A stretch of DNA of 64,000 nucleotides from Lentibacillus halodurans (GTDB taxonomy: Bacteria > Bacillota > Bacilli > Bacillales > Amphibacillaceae), in the NCBI RefSeq assembly GCF_900112045.1, contig NZ_FOJW01000003.1:156948-220947 (forward strand), read 5' to 3'. The translations under genes and the position numbers were made by a program. Positions 25,962-36,037 of the stretch are shown one piece after another. The notes beneath the pieces were generated by a model. That model saw only the letters and a list, made by a program, of their open reading frames with translations, ran no database searches and had not been told where the DNA came from. Every line of letters starts with the position of its first letter. The first letter of the stretch is position 1.

Positions 25962-26132
25962 ATGCACTATACGCTTGAGATGGAGAAGGCGATGCAGCAA
26001 TCGCACAAAATGGGTTATGTAGAGTACAAACGGAAACTGAATAACCGCATAGCCGTGGAAAAAAGGCGACAGCAAGAATACGAGCAGTGCAAACGGATGG
26101 TAGCAAAAATTGATAGTAACATTAAAACATGA
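25962..26132 (+). CDS. Small charged helical protein, unknown
   Basis: 56 codons. The product is Lys/Arg/Glu-rich and helical (MHYTLEMEKAMQQSHKMGYV, then KRKLNNRIAVEKRRQQEYEQ) with one Cys. No family recognised. Support: a consistent coding composition and a strong terminator starting 7 nt after the stop. Against: the ribosome binding site (GTGGAATAAAA) is weak. It could be a small Bacillaceae-specific protein. Confidence 0.55.
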   Translation: MHYTLEMEKAMQQSHKMGYVEYKRKLNNRIAVEKRRQQEYEQCKRMVAKIDSNIKT

Positions 26133-26138
26133 TAAATA

Positions 26139-26180
26139 AAAATCCGGTACCTCTTCTGGAGGAAGGGGACCGGATTTTTT
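26139..26180 (+). terminator. Terminator after the small protein gene
   Basis: AAATCCGGT is inverted against ACCGGATTTTTT with an inner stem of CC/GG. Confidence 0.85.
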
Positions 26181-26303
26181 ATGATGATGTGACACCATTA
26201 AATTCATCCGAATAAAAGGATTATCTGTCCCTGAAATAGAATACATACTTAGATAATTAATTTGGTAAAAAAAGAATCGTGATCTTACAGGGAGGTACTT
26301 GAC

Positions 26304-27236
26304 ATGAAATTATTGAGCTACAAAATAAAAGGAAGTCCTGGACCATTAAGGATGGGCTTTATGCTTGGCGAAAAGATAGTCGATTTGCAGGAAACGTGGC
26401 GAAAATTACAACAAGCCGCGGATAATATTGATTCCGCAAATGCTGCGGAAACCCTTTTCCCTGCTGATCCAACACAATTTTTCGCAGCAGGCGATCGAGT
26501 GATCGAACAGGCACAAGATGTCCTGGCATTTGCAAAAGCGAATGATGTGGAAGATATCAGCTTCCAGCGAGGGGAGGTCTATCTTGGTCCCCCAATCCCG
26601 TCTCCGTCCAAAATCATATGTGTCGGAAAAAATTATGCAGCGCATGCGGCAGAAATGCATAGCAATGTTCCAGAATATCCGGTGCTGTTCGCCAAATTTG
26701 CGAATGCGCTGATTGGCCCTGAAGCTCTGATTGAAAAATCGGAGAAAGCTAAAAATCTGGATTATGAAGCTGAGCTTACAGCAGTCATCGGAAAAGAAGC
26801 ATCACATGTAAAACGGGAGAAAGCACTTGATTATATTGCCGGTTATACCATTGGCAATGACATTTCAGCTCGTGATCTGCAAAAGCGGACACCGCAATGG
26901 CTGCAGGGAAAAACCCTGGATCGCACGACACCCATCGGCCCGTGGGTTGTGACCGCTGATGAAATGGGGGATCCAGGCCATTTAGCAATACGTTCAACTG
27001 TCAATGGAGAAGAACGGCAATCCGCAACGACTGAACAGCTCATTTTTACTATCCCTTTTCTGATTGAATTCATTTCAGAGCTAATCACCTTAAATCCGGG
27101 AGACATCATCATGACGGGTACACCTGAGGGAGTCGGCATGGGAATGAAGCCGCCTCAGTATTTAAAGGATGGGGATATCACAGCATTGGAGATTGAAAAC
27201 ATCGGCCGGCTCGAAAATAGAGTAAAAGCAGTTTAG
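26304..27236 (+). CDS. Fumarylacetoacetate hydrolase family protein
   Basis: 310 aa. C-terminal FAH fold: KIICVGKNYAAHAAEM, then the metal ligands in LDYEAELTAVIGKEA and IGNDISARDLQKRTPQWLQG, and the end motif PGDIIMTGTPEGVGMG. Homologs are fumarylpyruvate/acylpyruvate hydrolases, oxaloacetate decarboxylases or hydroxyhepta-dienedioate isomerases; no aromatic-degradation genes adjoin, so the substrate stays open. ATG with GGGAGGTACTTGAC. Single gene with its own terminator. Confidence 0.9.
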   Translation: MKLLSYKIKGSPGPLRMGFMLGEKIVDLQETWRKLQQAADNIDSANAAETLFPADPTQFFAAGDRVIEQAQDVLAFAKANDVEDISFQRGEVYLGPPIPSPSKIICVGKNYAAHAAEMHSNVPEYPVLFAKFANALIGPEALIEKSEKAKNLDYEAELTAVIGKEASHVKREKALDYIAGYTIGNDISARDLQKRTPQWLQGKTLDRTTPIGPWVVTADEMGDPGHLAIRSTVNGEERQSATTEQLIFTIPFLIEFISELITLNPGDIIMTGTPEGVGMGMKPPQYLKDGDITALEIENIGRLENRVKAV

Positions 27237-27280
27237 TATTTACCGGATAATGATCGTCAAAAAAGGATATGCATATGAAT

Positions 27281-27310
27281 ATACGGACCATCATCTGGTT
27301 CGTATTTTTT
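27281..27310 (+). terminator. Terminator after the FAH-family gene
   Basis: ATACGGACCA is inverted against TGGTTCGTAT, followed by TTTTT. Confidence 0.85.
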
Positions 27311-27342
27311 AATGTCAGCGAAAAAATTTTCACTAAAGTTAT

Positions 27343-27366
27343 TGCATTAATATAAAATATAATGCA
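27343..27366 (+). promoter_or_regulatory. ArgR-type operator candidate upstream of carA
   Basis: TGCATTA and TAATGCA are inverted around 10 A/T bases, about 70 nt before carA. ARG boxes are AT-rich palindromes with TGAAT/ATTCA-like arms, so this is plausible from position and context rather than exact match. A TATAAT overlaps it (27358-27363). Confidence 0.4.
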
Positions 27367-27435
27367 TAATAATACAACAATATTTTATTTTTATACATGT
27401 AATACAGATGCTGCACACTAGATTGGAGTGATGAT

Positions 27436-28530
27436 ATGAAGGAAAAAACAGGCTATCTTCTGCTGAGCACGGGTGATGTCCTGGAGGGGAAGTGGCTTGG
27501 ATCAGAGCAGGCAACGGAGGGTGAACTTGTTTTTAATACATCTATGACAGGTTATCAGGAAGTCATGACCGACCCCTCTTATGCAGGCCAGATTATCACC
27601 ATGACTTATCCGCTGATCGGCAATTACGGTTTTAACCATGTGGATAATGAAAGTATCAAGCCATTTTTAAATGGGTTGGTTATCGCACATCCCAGTCACC
27701 ATCCAGATCATTATCAATTGCGCGATACATTGGAAGAAATGGCTATAAAGCATGGAATTCCCGTATTATACGATATTGATACACGGGCAGTGACCCGCAT
27801 TATACGCAAAAATGGGGAAGTTTACGGCAAAATAACATCAGATAAGCAAGATTTTCCAACCAAATTGGCAGTTGCCCGGGACATTGTGAATAACGTTTCA
27901 GTTCAACGTATCACGCCACTCAAGGCAAACAGTAATTATGCCGGTTCATCTAACTGTCATGTTGTCTTATGGGATTTCGGTTATAAACAGTCGATTACGA
28001 GAACATTGAAATCACTTGGCTGTGATGTGACAGTCGTTCCTTACGATACGCCTTCGGGAACTATAAAGGAGCTTCATCCTGATGCCGTTATCCTCAGTAA
28101 CGGACCAGGTGACCCGGAAAGTCTATCCCATTTGGCGGGGAATATAAAAACGATAGCCGAATGCTATCCCGTTTTAGGGATCTGTCTCGGTCATCAGCTG
28201 ATAGCATCAGCATACGGGGCTGCGACAAAACGTCTCCCATACGGTCACCGTGGCAGTAATCACCCAGTCAGAAATACGGCACAGGGTAAGGTCATGATAA
28301 CGTCTCAAAACCACGGATATGTGGTTGATGATGAAACGATTGATAAAACAATCTGGGACATTTCATATATCAATATAAATGATGCATCGATTGAAGGACT
28401 TAAGCACAGACAAAAGCCGGTTGTGACTGTGCAATTCCATCCGGAGGCACACCCTGGACCAAGTGATGCGCACACCATTTTTGAAGAATTTTTCAGCACG
28501 ATACTAAAAAGGGAGGCACAGTATGCCTAA
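27436..28530 (+). CDS. carA: Carbamoyl-phosphate synthase small subunit
   Basis: 364 aa. N-terminal CPSase small-chain domain (GELVFNTSMTGYQEVMTDPS) and a class-I glutamine amidotransferase domain: catalytic Cys in VLGICLGHQLIASAYGA, with partners in VQFHPEAHPGPSDA. Supplies ammonia to CarB. Its linkage to argF-argG-argH, not to pyr genes, marks the arginine-specific set. TTGGAGTGATGAT before ATG; overlaps carB by 8 nt. Confidence 0.95.
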   Translation: MKEKTGYLLLSTGDVLEGKWLGSEQATEGELVFNTSMTGYQEVMTDPSYAGQIITMTYPLIGNYGFNHVDNESIKPFLNGLVIAHPSHHPDHYQLRDTLEEMAIKHGIPVLYDIDTRAVTRIIRKNGEVYGKITSDKQDFPTKLAVARDIVNNVSVQRITPLKANSNYAGSSNCHVVLWDFGYKQSITRTLKSLGCDVTVVPYDTPSGTIKELHPDAVILSNGPGDPESLSHLAGNIKTIAECYPVLGICLGHQLIASAYGAATKRLPYGHRGSNHPVRNTAQGKVMITSQNHGYVVDDETIDKTIWDISYININDASIEGLKHRQKPVVTVQFHPEAHPGPSDAHTIFEEFFSTILKREAQYA

Positions 28531-31500
28531 ACTGCAGTACATCCGGAAAGTTCTTGTGATCGGGTCAGGTCCGATCATTATTGGGCAGGCGGCTGAATTT
28601 GATTATTCGGGAACACAGGCTTGCCTCGCATTAAAAGAAGAAGGGGTTGAGGTGATCCTCGTCAACAATAATCCGGCAACCATCATGACTGATCATACAA
28701 CTGCCGATCGCGTATATTTCGAGCCATTGACACTGGAATCGCTCACCTCCATTATCCAAAAGGAACGACCTGAAGGGATATTGCCGACACTTGGCGGACA
28801 AACGGGTTTGAATCTGGCAGTGTCATTGTCCGAAGCGGGTGTGTTGGAACAGTATGATGTAGAACTGCTGGGAACCCCGCTGAATACGATCCAAAAAGGA
28901 GAAGATCGTGATATTTTCAAATCGATGATGAAAACGATCGGTCAACCTGTTCCGGAAAGTTTATCTGTAACTTCGGTGGAAGAGGCGGTCGCTTTTTCCG
29001 AGAAGGCAGGATTTCCGGTTATCGTCAGGCCGGCATATACATTAGGCGGTGCCGGTGGCGGGATAGCCGAAAATGAACAGGAACTGATATCCGCGATAAA
29101 GCATGGACTTGACGTGAGTCCGGTTGCCCAAGTGCTTGTTGAACAAAGCATCAAAGGCTGGAAAGAAATTGAATATGAAGTCATTAGGGATGCCAATGAT
29201 ACATGTATCATCGTTTGTAATATGGAAAATATTGATCCGGCCGGCATCCATACGGGGGACAGTATTGTCGTCGCGCCTTCACAGACATTGAATGACCGGC
29301 AGTATCAAATGCTCCGCACTGTTTCCTGTAACGTGATACGGGAGCTCGGTGTGGTTGGCGGGTGCAATATCCAATTTGCTCTGAATCCGGAGAGTGATGA
29401 GTATGTCATTATCGAGGTCAATCCACGGGTCAGCCGTTCCAGTGCACTTGCCTCAAAAGCGACTGGTTATCCGATTGCCAGAATTGCCGCCAAAATAGCC
29501 GTGGGCTACTATTTGGATGAATTGGTCAATCCGATAACAGGCAATACGTATGCAAGTTTTGAACCGGCACTTGACTATATTGCTGTCAAAGTACCGCGTT
29601 GGCCATTAGACAAATTCAGGAATGTTGACAGAACACTGGGAACTCAAATGAAGGCTACGGGCGAAGTGATGGCACTTGCACGTAATTTTCCGGCTGCATT
29701 GAATAAAGCGATTCAGTCACTGGACTTGGGCATGGATCATCTTCCTTGGCTGAAGGATTGGACGAATGAAGCCATTGAAAAGGCTCTTATTAAAGCAACA
29801 GATGAGCGGCTATTTGTGACAGCAGAAGCTATCAGGCGTGGTTATTCACTTGATGGCATACATGAATTGACAGGAATCAACCGGTTTTTCTTGAATGAAA
29901 TAGCCGCCATGACGGATGTGGAGAAACAATTGACAGGAAAAAAACTTGATGTCATCAGCCAGGACGAATGGAAAAAGGCGAAAACAATGGGCTTTTCCGA
30001 CAAGACACTGGCCTCTATTCTACAAAAGGACGTCCGTGCGGTACGGGAACAGTATAGCGATTTGGGAATAGCTCCTTCCTATAAGACGGTTGACACATGT
30101 GCGGCAGAATTTTCGGTGGAAACGGGCTATTTTTACAGTACGTGGAATGAAGTAAATGAAACAATGCCGCTTGAGGGTCAAAAGATTGTCGTCCTGGGGG
30201 CAGGCCCAATCAGGATTGGTCAAGGCGTTGAGTTTGACTACTGTTCCGTTCATGCGGCGATGTCATTGCAGTATCAGGGTGTCAAAGCCATTGTCATCAA
30301 CAATAATCCGGAAACCGTCAGCACAGATTTTAATACAGCCGATCACCTTTACTTTGAACCGTTGACAGCGGAGGATGTATTAGCTGTTATGCAAAATGAA
30401 AAAGCAGACGGTGTAATGGTGCAATTCGGCGGGCAGACAGCGATCAATCTTGCAGAGGAATTAAGCCGGTCTGATGTTCATGTGTATGGCACTTCAATTT
30501 CAGCAATCAACGCTGCTGAAGATCGTGATGCGTTTTATCAGCTGCTGCAAAAGCTGGAGATTCCACATATTCCCGGCAAAATGGTGACAGATCTATATGA
30601 AGCCGTCAGTACAGCTGCTGAAATAGGTTATCCGGTTTTGGTGCGCCCTTCCTATGTTATAGGCGGAAGCGGGATGGTCGTTCTGCATGATGAATCAGAA
30701 CTGACAACCTATTTAAACGGACTGAAATCAGAAGCGCCTGTATCAGCTGTTTTCCCGCTGCTGATCGACCGCTTTATTCCAGGCCATGAGTTTGAGGTTG
30801 ATGCTGTCTGTGACGGCAAAGACATACTGATTCCCGGTGTGTTTCAGCATATTGAAAAGGCGGGCGTCCATTCGGGTGACAGTATCGCGGTTTTTCCGGC
30901 CCCGGATATCGCCGGCTGGCAAAAGCAGCTGATTGAAACATACACAACATCAATCTCATCGGCATTGAATCTGAAAGGCATGGTCAATATCCAGTTTGTC
31001 CTCAGTGAAGACAGAGAGGAATTATATGTACTGGAGGTTAATCCGCGTGCATCACGGACAGTTCCGATTGCCAGCAAGGTCACCGGTGTTCCGCTGATTG
31101 ACCTGGCTGTTCGGGTGCAAATGGGGGCGTCGTTGAAAGGACAGTCATGGAAACTTGGTCTGCATGATGACATTCCGTATTATGCTGTCAAAATGCCCAT
31201 CTTTTCATCTGCAAAACTTCCGGGAGCCGATCCGTATTTGGGGCCGGAGATGCAATCAACCGGGGAAACTATCGGATTGGGAACGACTGTCAGTCAGGCA
31301 TTGGCAAAAGCGTGCGGCTGGACTGAAGGCAGTCTATTGGATATGACAACTCAAAAGTCAGTTTATCTATCATTTGGGCCATCAGTTGCCGGGCTGCCAC
31401 ACAAACTGCTGTCCTTGCTTTCAGACTTGCCCGTCCCGATTACAGCAGATTCGGAAACAGCTGCTGCACTTGGCAAAGCAGGTGTTGATGTTGATTGTGA

Positions 31501-31762
31501 AATGGGTATTTCGGAAGCTCGTACAGCTTGCTCGGAAAATGGCTTTGAACTCGTTTGTGATACTCAAAAATCGTTTCTGGCGGATGATCACACACGGCTG
31601 AGGATGGATGCGCTCGCGATGAATATGACGTGTCTCACATCGGCCGAAACACTCTTGGCCTATTTGGAGGCGTCCCTACAGGCAAAGGAAGCACCTGTTC
31701 CAATAAATGAATATTTGCATACGAAGCGGGGATTGAATCGAAGAAAGGAGCATGTGATGTGA
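28523..31762 (+). CDS. carB: Carbamoyl-phosphate synthase large subunit
   Basis: 1079 aa, two homologous ATP-grasp halves: IGSGPIIIGQAAEFDYSGTQ near the start, repeated as GAGPIRIGQGVEFDYCSVHA near residue 560. A C-terminal MGS-like allosteric domain follows at about 940-1060. Makes carbamoyl phosphate from bicarbonate, ammonia and two ATP. GGGAGGCACAGT before ATG. The stop overlaps the argF start (TGATG). Confidence 0.95.
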   Translation: MPKLQYIRKVLVIGSGPIIIGQAAEFDYSGTQACLALKEEGVEVILVNNNPATIMTDHTTADRVYFEPLTLESLTSIIQKERPEGILPTLGGQTGLNLAVSLSEAGVLEQYDVELLGTPLNTIQKGEDRDIFKSMMKTIGQPVPESLSVTSVEEAVAFSEKAGFPVIVRPAYTLGGAGGGIAENEQELISAIKHGLDVSPVAQVLVEQSIKGWKEIEYEVIRDANDTCIIVCNMENIDPAGIHTGDSIVVAPSQTLNDRQYQMLRTVSCNVIRELGVVGGCNIQFALNPESDEYVIIEVNPRVSRSSALASKATGYPIARIAAKIAVGYYLDELVNPITGNTYASFEPALDYIAVKVPRWPLDKFRNVDRTLGTQMKATGEVMALARNFPAALNKAIQSLDLGMDHLPWLKDWTNEAIEKALIKATDERLFVTAEAIRRGYSLDGIHELTGINRFFLNEIAAMTDVEKQLTGKKLDVISQDEWKKAKTMGFSDKTLASILQKDVRAVREQYSDLGIAPSYKTVDTCAAEFSVETGYFYSTWNEVNETMPLEGQKIVVLGAGPIRIGQGVEFDYCSVHAAMSLQYQGVKAIVINNNPETVSTDFNTADHLYFEPLTAEDVLAVMQNEKADGVMVQFGGQTAINLAEELSRSDVHVYGTSISAINAAEDRDAFYQLLQKLEIPHIPGKMVTDLYEAVSTAAEIGYPVLVRPSYVIGGSGMVVLHDESELTTYLNGLKSEAPVSAVFPLLIDRFIPGHEFEVDAVCDGKDILIPGVFQHIEKAGVHSGDSIAVFPAPDIAGWQKQLIETYTTSISSALNLKGMVNIQFVLSEDREELYVLEVNPRASRTVPIASKVTGVPLIDLAVRVQMGASLKGQSWKLGLHDDIPYYAVKMPIFSSAKLPGADPYLGPEMQSTGETIGLGTTVSQALAKACGWTEGSLLDMTTQKSVYLSFGPSVAGLPHKLLSLLSDLPVPITADSETAAALGKAGVDVDCEMGISEARTACSENGFELVCDTQKSFLADDHTRLRMDALAMNMTCLTSAETLLAYLEASLQAKEAPVPINEYLHTKRGLNRRKEHVM

Positions 31763-32724
31763 TGAAAACTGAAACGTATCTTACCGGTCACCATCTGAAA
31801 GGGAAAGACTTTTTAAAACTTGGCGATTTTACTGAAACCGAACTGTTTTATTTGCTGCAGCTGGCTCAACAGATGAAAAAGCATTACAAATCGGGGAAAC
31901 AAGAACAGCCTCTCAAAGGAAAAACGCTTGGTATGCTGTTTGAAAAGGCATCAACGAGAACACGCGTTTCCTTTGAAGCAGGTATTTTTCAGCTGGGGGG
32001 TACGGGTATTTTCCTAAATGCAGATCATATGCAATTAGGGAGAGGCGAGACGACAGCGGATACAGCAAAAGTCTTGTCAGGATATGTTGATGCGGTCATG
32101 ATCCGTTCGTTTTCGCAGAATGTGCTGGAAGAATTCGCTGAAAATGCTATGATTCCGGTTATTAATGGGCTGACAGATATGTACCATCCTTGTCAGGTGC
32201 TCGCTGATCTGCTGACAATCCAGGAAATAAAAGGCGGATTGCAAGGTGTGAAAGTTGCTTATGTCGGTGATGGCAACAATATGGCACATTCACTGCTGAT
32301 TGGAGCGGCCATGACCGGCATGCATATCAGCATTGCTGCACCAGGTCATTACCAGCCTAACAGTTCCATAGTCAAAGAGGCTCAACAAATCGCAAGCCAT
32401 TCAGGAAGCAGCGTGGAAATGACGCCAGATCCTCATGCTGCTGTCCGGAAGGCTGATGTGATTTATACTGATGTCTGGGCGAGTATGGGGCAGGAAGCGG
32501 AACAATCCGCAAGAATACAAGCGTTCTCCGGTTTTCAGGTAAACGCTGAACTTTTATCATTAGCGAATCCCGATGCCATTTTCATGCACTGTTTGCCGGC
32601 TCACAGGGGTGAAGAAGTGACTGCTGATGTCATGGATGGAAGTCAATCGGTTGTGTTTCAGCAAGCAGAAAACAGGTTGCATGCCCAGAAAGCGCTGATG
32701 ACAGTACTGATGGGCCAAAAATAA
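31762..32724 (+). CDS. argF: Ornithine carbamoyltransferase
   Basis: 320 aa. Carbamoyl-phosphate motif FEKASTRTRVSFEAG, MYHPCQVLADLLTI, ornithine-side DVWASMGQEAE and the Cys loop FMHCLPAHRGEEV. Converts ornithine plus carbamoyl phosphate to citrulline. The frame opens at a GTG one codon earlier; I prefer ATG 31762, which overlaps the carB stop and has AAAGGAG at about 11 nt. No arginine-deiminase genes adjoin, so a biosynthetic role is more likely than a catabolic one. Confidence 0.93.
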   Translation: MKTETYLTGHHLKGKDFLKLGDFTETELFYLLQLAQQMKKHYKSGKQEQPLKGKTLGMLFEKASTRTRVSFEAGIFQLGGTGIFLNADHMQLGRGETTADTAKVLSGYVDAVMIRSFSQNVLEEFAENAMIPVINGLTDMYHPCQVLADLLTIQEIKGGLQGVKVAYVGDGNNMAHSLLIGAAMTGMHISIAAPGHYQPNSSIVKEAQQIASHSGSSVEMTPDPHAAVRKADVIYTDVWASMGQEAEQSARIQAFSGFQVNAELLSLANPDAIFMHCLPAHRGEEVTADVMDGSQSVVFQQAENRLHAQKALMTVLMGQK

Positions 32725-32790
32725 TCCAGCTGATTTCTCAGCGTCAGAAAAGTAATTATCATGGTTGACCTTATAAGAAAAAATTCCGGC

Positions 32791-32825
32791 ACTCGATCTA
32801 GAACGAGGCTCCATGTCGAGTTTTT
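32791..32825 (+). terminator. Weak terminator-like hairpin between argF and argG
   Basis: ACTCGA and TCGAGT are inverted around about 19 nt and run into a T-run. Its left half also resembles a stretch at 12571-12605. It may be an attenuator or part of a repeat. Confidence 0.4.
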
Positions 32826-32865
32826 CCATCGTTGAACATAAAATCATTTATAGGGAGAGGATAAT

Positions 32866-34119
32866 ATGAGTAAAGAAAAAATTGTACTCGCATATTCAGG
32901 AGGGCTGGATACATCTGTTGCCGTCAAATGGCTGCAGGATAAATATGGTTATGATGTGATTGCTGCAGCAATTGATGTCGGTGAAGGCAAGGACCTGGAA
33001 TTTGTTAAGAAAAAAGCGCTTGACGTCGGTGCAATAAAGTCATATGTAGTCGATGCCAAATCATTGTTCGCCAATGAATATGTCTTACCGGCATTGCAGG
33101 CCCATTTATTATATGAAGGAAAGTATCCGCTGATTTCTGCCCTGTCGAGACCACTCATCGCCAAACTGCTTGTTGATATTGCAGAGAAGGAAGGTGCATC
33201 AGCTGTCGCCCATGGATGTACCGGAAAAGGCAATGATCAGGTCCGGTTTGATGTTGCGTTTTCCGGATTGAACCCGAATCTCGATGTTGTGGCCCCCGTA
33301 AGAGAATGGTCGATGTCACGGGAAGAAGAAATTGCATTTGCAAAAGAGCATCATATCCCGATTCCGGTTGATGTGGACAGTCCGTACAGCATTGATGAAA
33401 ATTTATGGGGACGCAGTAATGAATGCGGCATTTTAGAGGACCCTTGGACTGAACCGCCGAAAGATGCCTATGATCTGACAGTGGATCCGACCGATGCCCC
33501 TGATGAACCGGAAGTTATTGAAATCACGTTTCATCAGGGTAAGCCGGTTGCACTGGATGGAAAAAAGCTGCCACTGGATGAACTGATTTTATCGTTAAAC
33601 AAAATAGCGGGCAAGCATGGCGTCGGACGGATTGATCATGTCGAAAACCGTCTTGTCGGTATTAAATCGAGGGAAATTTATGAAGCACCAGCAGCAACTG
33701 TCCTGCTGGCGGCTCATCAGGAGCTGGAGTCACTGACATTAACTCGCGAAACTTCTCGGTTTAAGCCGTCCGTCGAACAGAAATTTTCGCAAATGGTTTA
33801 TGATGGTCTGTGGTATTCACCGTTAACAGATGCACTTAAGGCTTTCATGAACGAAACCCAGCAGTATGTATCCGGAAACGTCAAAATGAAATTGTTCAAA
33901 GGTCATACGCACACGGTTGGCCGTAAGTCGCAGCATTCCCTTTACGACTTGAACCTGGCAACTTATAACAACGATGATGCATTTGATCATGAAGCAGCCC
34001 AGGGTTTCATAAAGCTCTGGGGTCTGCCGACGAAAGTGCATTCATCCGTCAACGAATCTCATGAAAAAATGCAGCCAGAGATAAAAAAAGACATTGCAGA
34101 AAAGGAAGTATCCAGCTAA
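32866..34119 (+). CDS. argG: Argininosuccinate synthase
   Basis: 417 aa. PP-loop ATP site [20 protein letters not shown] at the N-terminus, [16 protein letters not shown] and [18 protein letters not shown]. Joins citrulline and aspartate using ATP. About 10 residues longer than usual, with an acidic/basic tail after the tetramer arm. GGGAGAGGATAAT before ATG. Overlaps argH by one base (TAATG). Confidence 0.96.
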   Translation: MSKEKIVLAYSGGLDTSVAVKWLQDKYGYDVIAAAIDVGEGKDLEFVKKKALDVGAIKSYVVDAKSLFANEYVLPALQAHLLYEGKYPLISALSRPLIAKLLVDIAEKEGASAVAHGCTGKGNDQVRFDVAFSGLNPNLDVVAPVREWSMSREEEIAFAKEHHIPIPVDVDSPYSIDENLWGRSNECGILEDPWTEPPKDAYDLTVDPTDAPDEPEVIEITFHQGKPVALDGKKLPLDELILSLNKIAGKHGVGRIDHVENRLVGIKSREIYEAPAATVLLAAHQELESLTLTRETSRFKPSVEQKFSQMVYDGLWYSPLTDALKAFMNETQQYVSGNVKMKLFKGHTHTVGRKSQHSLYDLNLATYNNDDAFDHEAAQGFIKLWGLPTKVHSSVNESHEKMQPEIKKDIAEKEVSS

Positions 34120-35528
34120 TGAAGCTATGGGGCGGGAGATTTACAAAACCGACGAACCAATTAGTGGATGAGTATACGGCATCGATTCATTTTGATGAGA
34201 AACTGGCGAAATATGATATCCAGGGAAGTCTGGCACATGTCAAAATGCTCAAAAAATGCGGCATCATACCGGAAGATGACGCAAATATGATTGCTGACGG
34301 CTTGCAATCTGTTGCTTCTAAAATTGAAAATGGTGAAACGGTCTTGCGTGAAGAACATGAAGATATTCATATGAATGTCGAAAAGCTGCTGACGGACGAA
34401 ATCGGCCCGGTTGGCGGGAAACTGCATACAGGAAGAAGTCGCAATGATCAGGTGGCACTGGATATGCGGCTGTACTTGCGGGAGACCATTGCAGAACTGA
34501 CTCAATTATTGACAGAAGTCCAGAGAGCGCTTTATAAACAGGCTGAAACCAATATGGACACGATACTGCCGGGCTATACCCATTTGCAGCGGGCACAGCC
34601 TGTATTGTTGTCCCATCATATGCTGGCCTATGCGTTTATGTTCCAGCGTGATGTGGATCGGCTCGCCGATAGCTGGAAACGCGTCAATCAAATGCCGCTT
34701 GGAGCCGGGGCACTGGCGGGAACAACTTTCCCGATCGATCGTGAATACGTTGCTCGGGAGCTTTCCTTTGATGGCCTTTGTGAAAACAGCCTGGATGCTG
34801 TCAGTGATCGTGACTTTGTTCTAGAGTTTTTATCGAATGCCTCTATGATTGCTATGCATTTATCTAGGCTGTGTGAGGAACTGGTGCAGTGGTCCAGTGC
34901 CGAGTTTGACTTTATTGAACTGGATGACGCTTTTTGTACAGGGAGCAGCATGATGCCGCAGAAGAAAAACCCGGATGTGGCAGAACTAGTACGAGGAAAG
35001 ACAGGAAGGATTTATGGTCACCTGACAGGAATGCTGACAACGCTAAAAGGTTTGCCGCTTGCCTATAACAAGGATATGCAGGAAGATAAAGAAGGTATGT
35101 TCGATACTGCCGAAACATTACGAGGAGCTCTCGCCTTATTCGCACCAATGATCGAAACAATGCATGTCAAAAAAAACTCGATGTATCAGGCGGTCAGCCA
35201 GGATTATTCCAATGCTACCGATTTGGCGGATTATCTGACTGACAAAGGAATGACATTCAGGGAATCACATGAGGCAGTCGGAAATATTGTGCTTTATTGT
35301 ATTGATCATGATAAATATTTGCTGGATTTAACGCTGGCAGAATATCAGTCTTTTTCAAAATTAGTCGAATCGGATATATTTGAGGCATTAAGTCCCGAAG
35401 CAGTGGTGAATGCACGTGAGGCCCCCGGTGGAACTTCCAAAGAAAGCGTTACGGAACAATTGAAAAAAATAGCTGCATTGCTGAAAGAAAACGATGAATG
35501 GTGCAAGGTGAAAACCAAAAATATATAA
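34119..35528 (+). CDS. argH: Argininosuccinate lyase
   Basis: 469 aa fumarase/aspartase superfamily enzyme. Start [40 protein letters not shown], and the signature [19 protein letters not shown] with the catalytic Ser. Splits argininosuccinate into arginine and fumarate. Translationally coupled to argG and followed by a terminator, so it closes the cluster. argCJBD are absent from this locus. Confidence 0.96.
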   Translation: MKLWGGRFTKPTNQLVDEYTASIHFDEKLAKYDIQGSLAHVKMLKKCGIIPEDDANMIADGLQSVASKIENGETVLREEHEDIHMNVEKLLTDEIGPVGGKLHTGRSRNDQVALDMRLYLRETIAELTQLLTEVQRALYKQAETNMDTILPGYTHLQRAQPVLLSHHMLAYAFMFQRDVDRLADSWKRVNQMPLGAGALAGTTFPIDREYVARELSFDGLCENSLDAVSDRDFVLEFLSNASMIAMHLSRLCEELVQWSSAEFDFIELDDAFCTGSSMMPQKKNPDVAELVRGKTGRIYGHLTGMLTTLKGLPLAYNKDMQEDKEGMFDTAETLRGALALFAPMIETMHVKKNSMYQAVSQDYSNATDLADYLTDKGMTFRESHEAVGNIVLYCIDHDKYLLDLTLAEYQSFSKLVESDIFEALSPEAVVNAREAPGGTSKESVTEQLKKIAALLKENDEWCKVKTKNI

Positions 35529-35538
35529 CGTTGTACAG

Positions 35539-35569
35539 TGTCCGGTTAGAGAAAACCGGGCATTTTTTT
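35539..35569 (+). terminator. Terminator of the arginine cluster
   Basis: TGTCCGGTT is inverted against AACCGGGCA and followed by seven T, 10 nt after the argH stop. Confidence 0.88.
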
Positions 35570-35649
35570 GTTTACGGATCATATTTAACGCACTTTACCT
35601 GATATATTATAATGAAGGAAAAGACTTTTTTTGTATGATTGTTGTTTAA

Positions 35650-35860
35650 TCCATAGCCCGAAAAGACGTGCTCGTCGCGTTGCAGCTTATTCGGTGGATG
35701 CTTTGCTTGGTGCTCGTCGCGTTGCAGGTTGATTCGGTGAAGCGTACGCTCCTCGCAGGTTGCAGCTTACTCGGGATATTCCGCTTGTCGCTTTCCTTGG
35801 ATGTCCCGTGAACATCCTCGCTCGTACCTCGGAGCTACTGAAAAAGACGTTTTTTCACGA
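35650..35860. repeat. Dispersed GC-richer intergenic repeat, copy B
   Basis: Contains GTGCTCGTCGCGTTGCAG twice in a near-direct repeat (about 35670 and 35712), then GCAGCTTACTCGG and TTGTCGCTTTCCTTGG, ending in a run with CCTCGCTCGTACCTCGG. Several blocks match copy A at 7978-8125. No coding frame in the region. Confidence 0.6.
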
Positions 35861-35927
35861 TGGATCAATTCAACGAAAAAGATTGCTAACATGACTTCAA
35901 TAATCTATATCGAATAGCCTTTGAGAG

Positions 35928-35956
35928 TTGATAATACATTCGAAATGATTTAAGAT
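35928..35956 (+). promoter_or_regulatory. Candidate promoter of the suf operon
   Basis: TTGATA at 35928-35933 and TAAGAT at 35951-35956 with a 17-nt spacer, about 80 nt before sufC. The overlapping GATAATAATGAGAA resembles a Fur box loosely. Confidence 0.4.
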
Positions 35957-36037
35957 AATAATGAGAATAGATTGAGAATGGATGATTACATATCCATTTC
36001 CAACAATAACATAATAACAGTAATTGGAGGTATCGAT

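Noticed and set aside
25776-26246. 156-codon minus-strand frame
   Set aside because: It crosses the terminator at 26139 and opposes the better small plus-strand frame at 25962; the His/Pro-rich composition is typical of an antisense frame.
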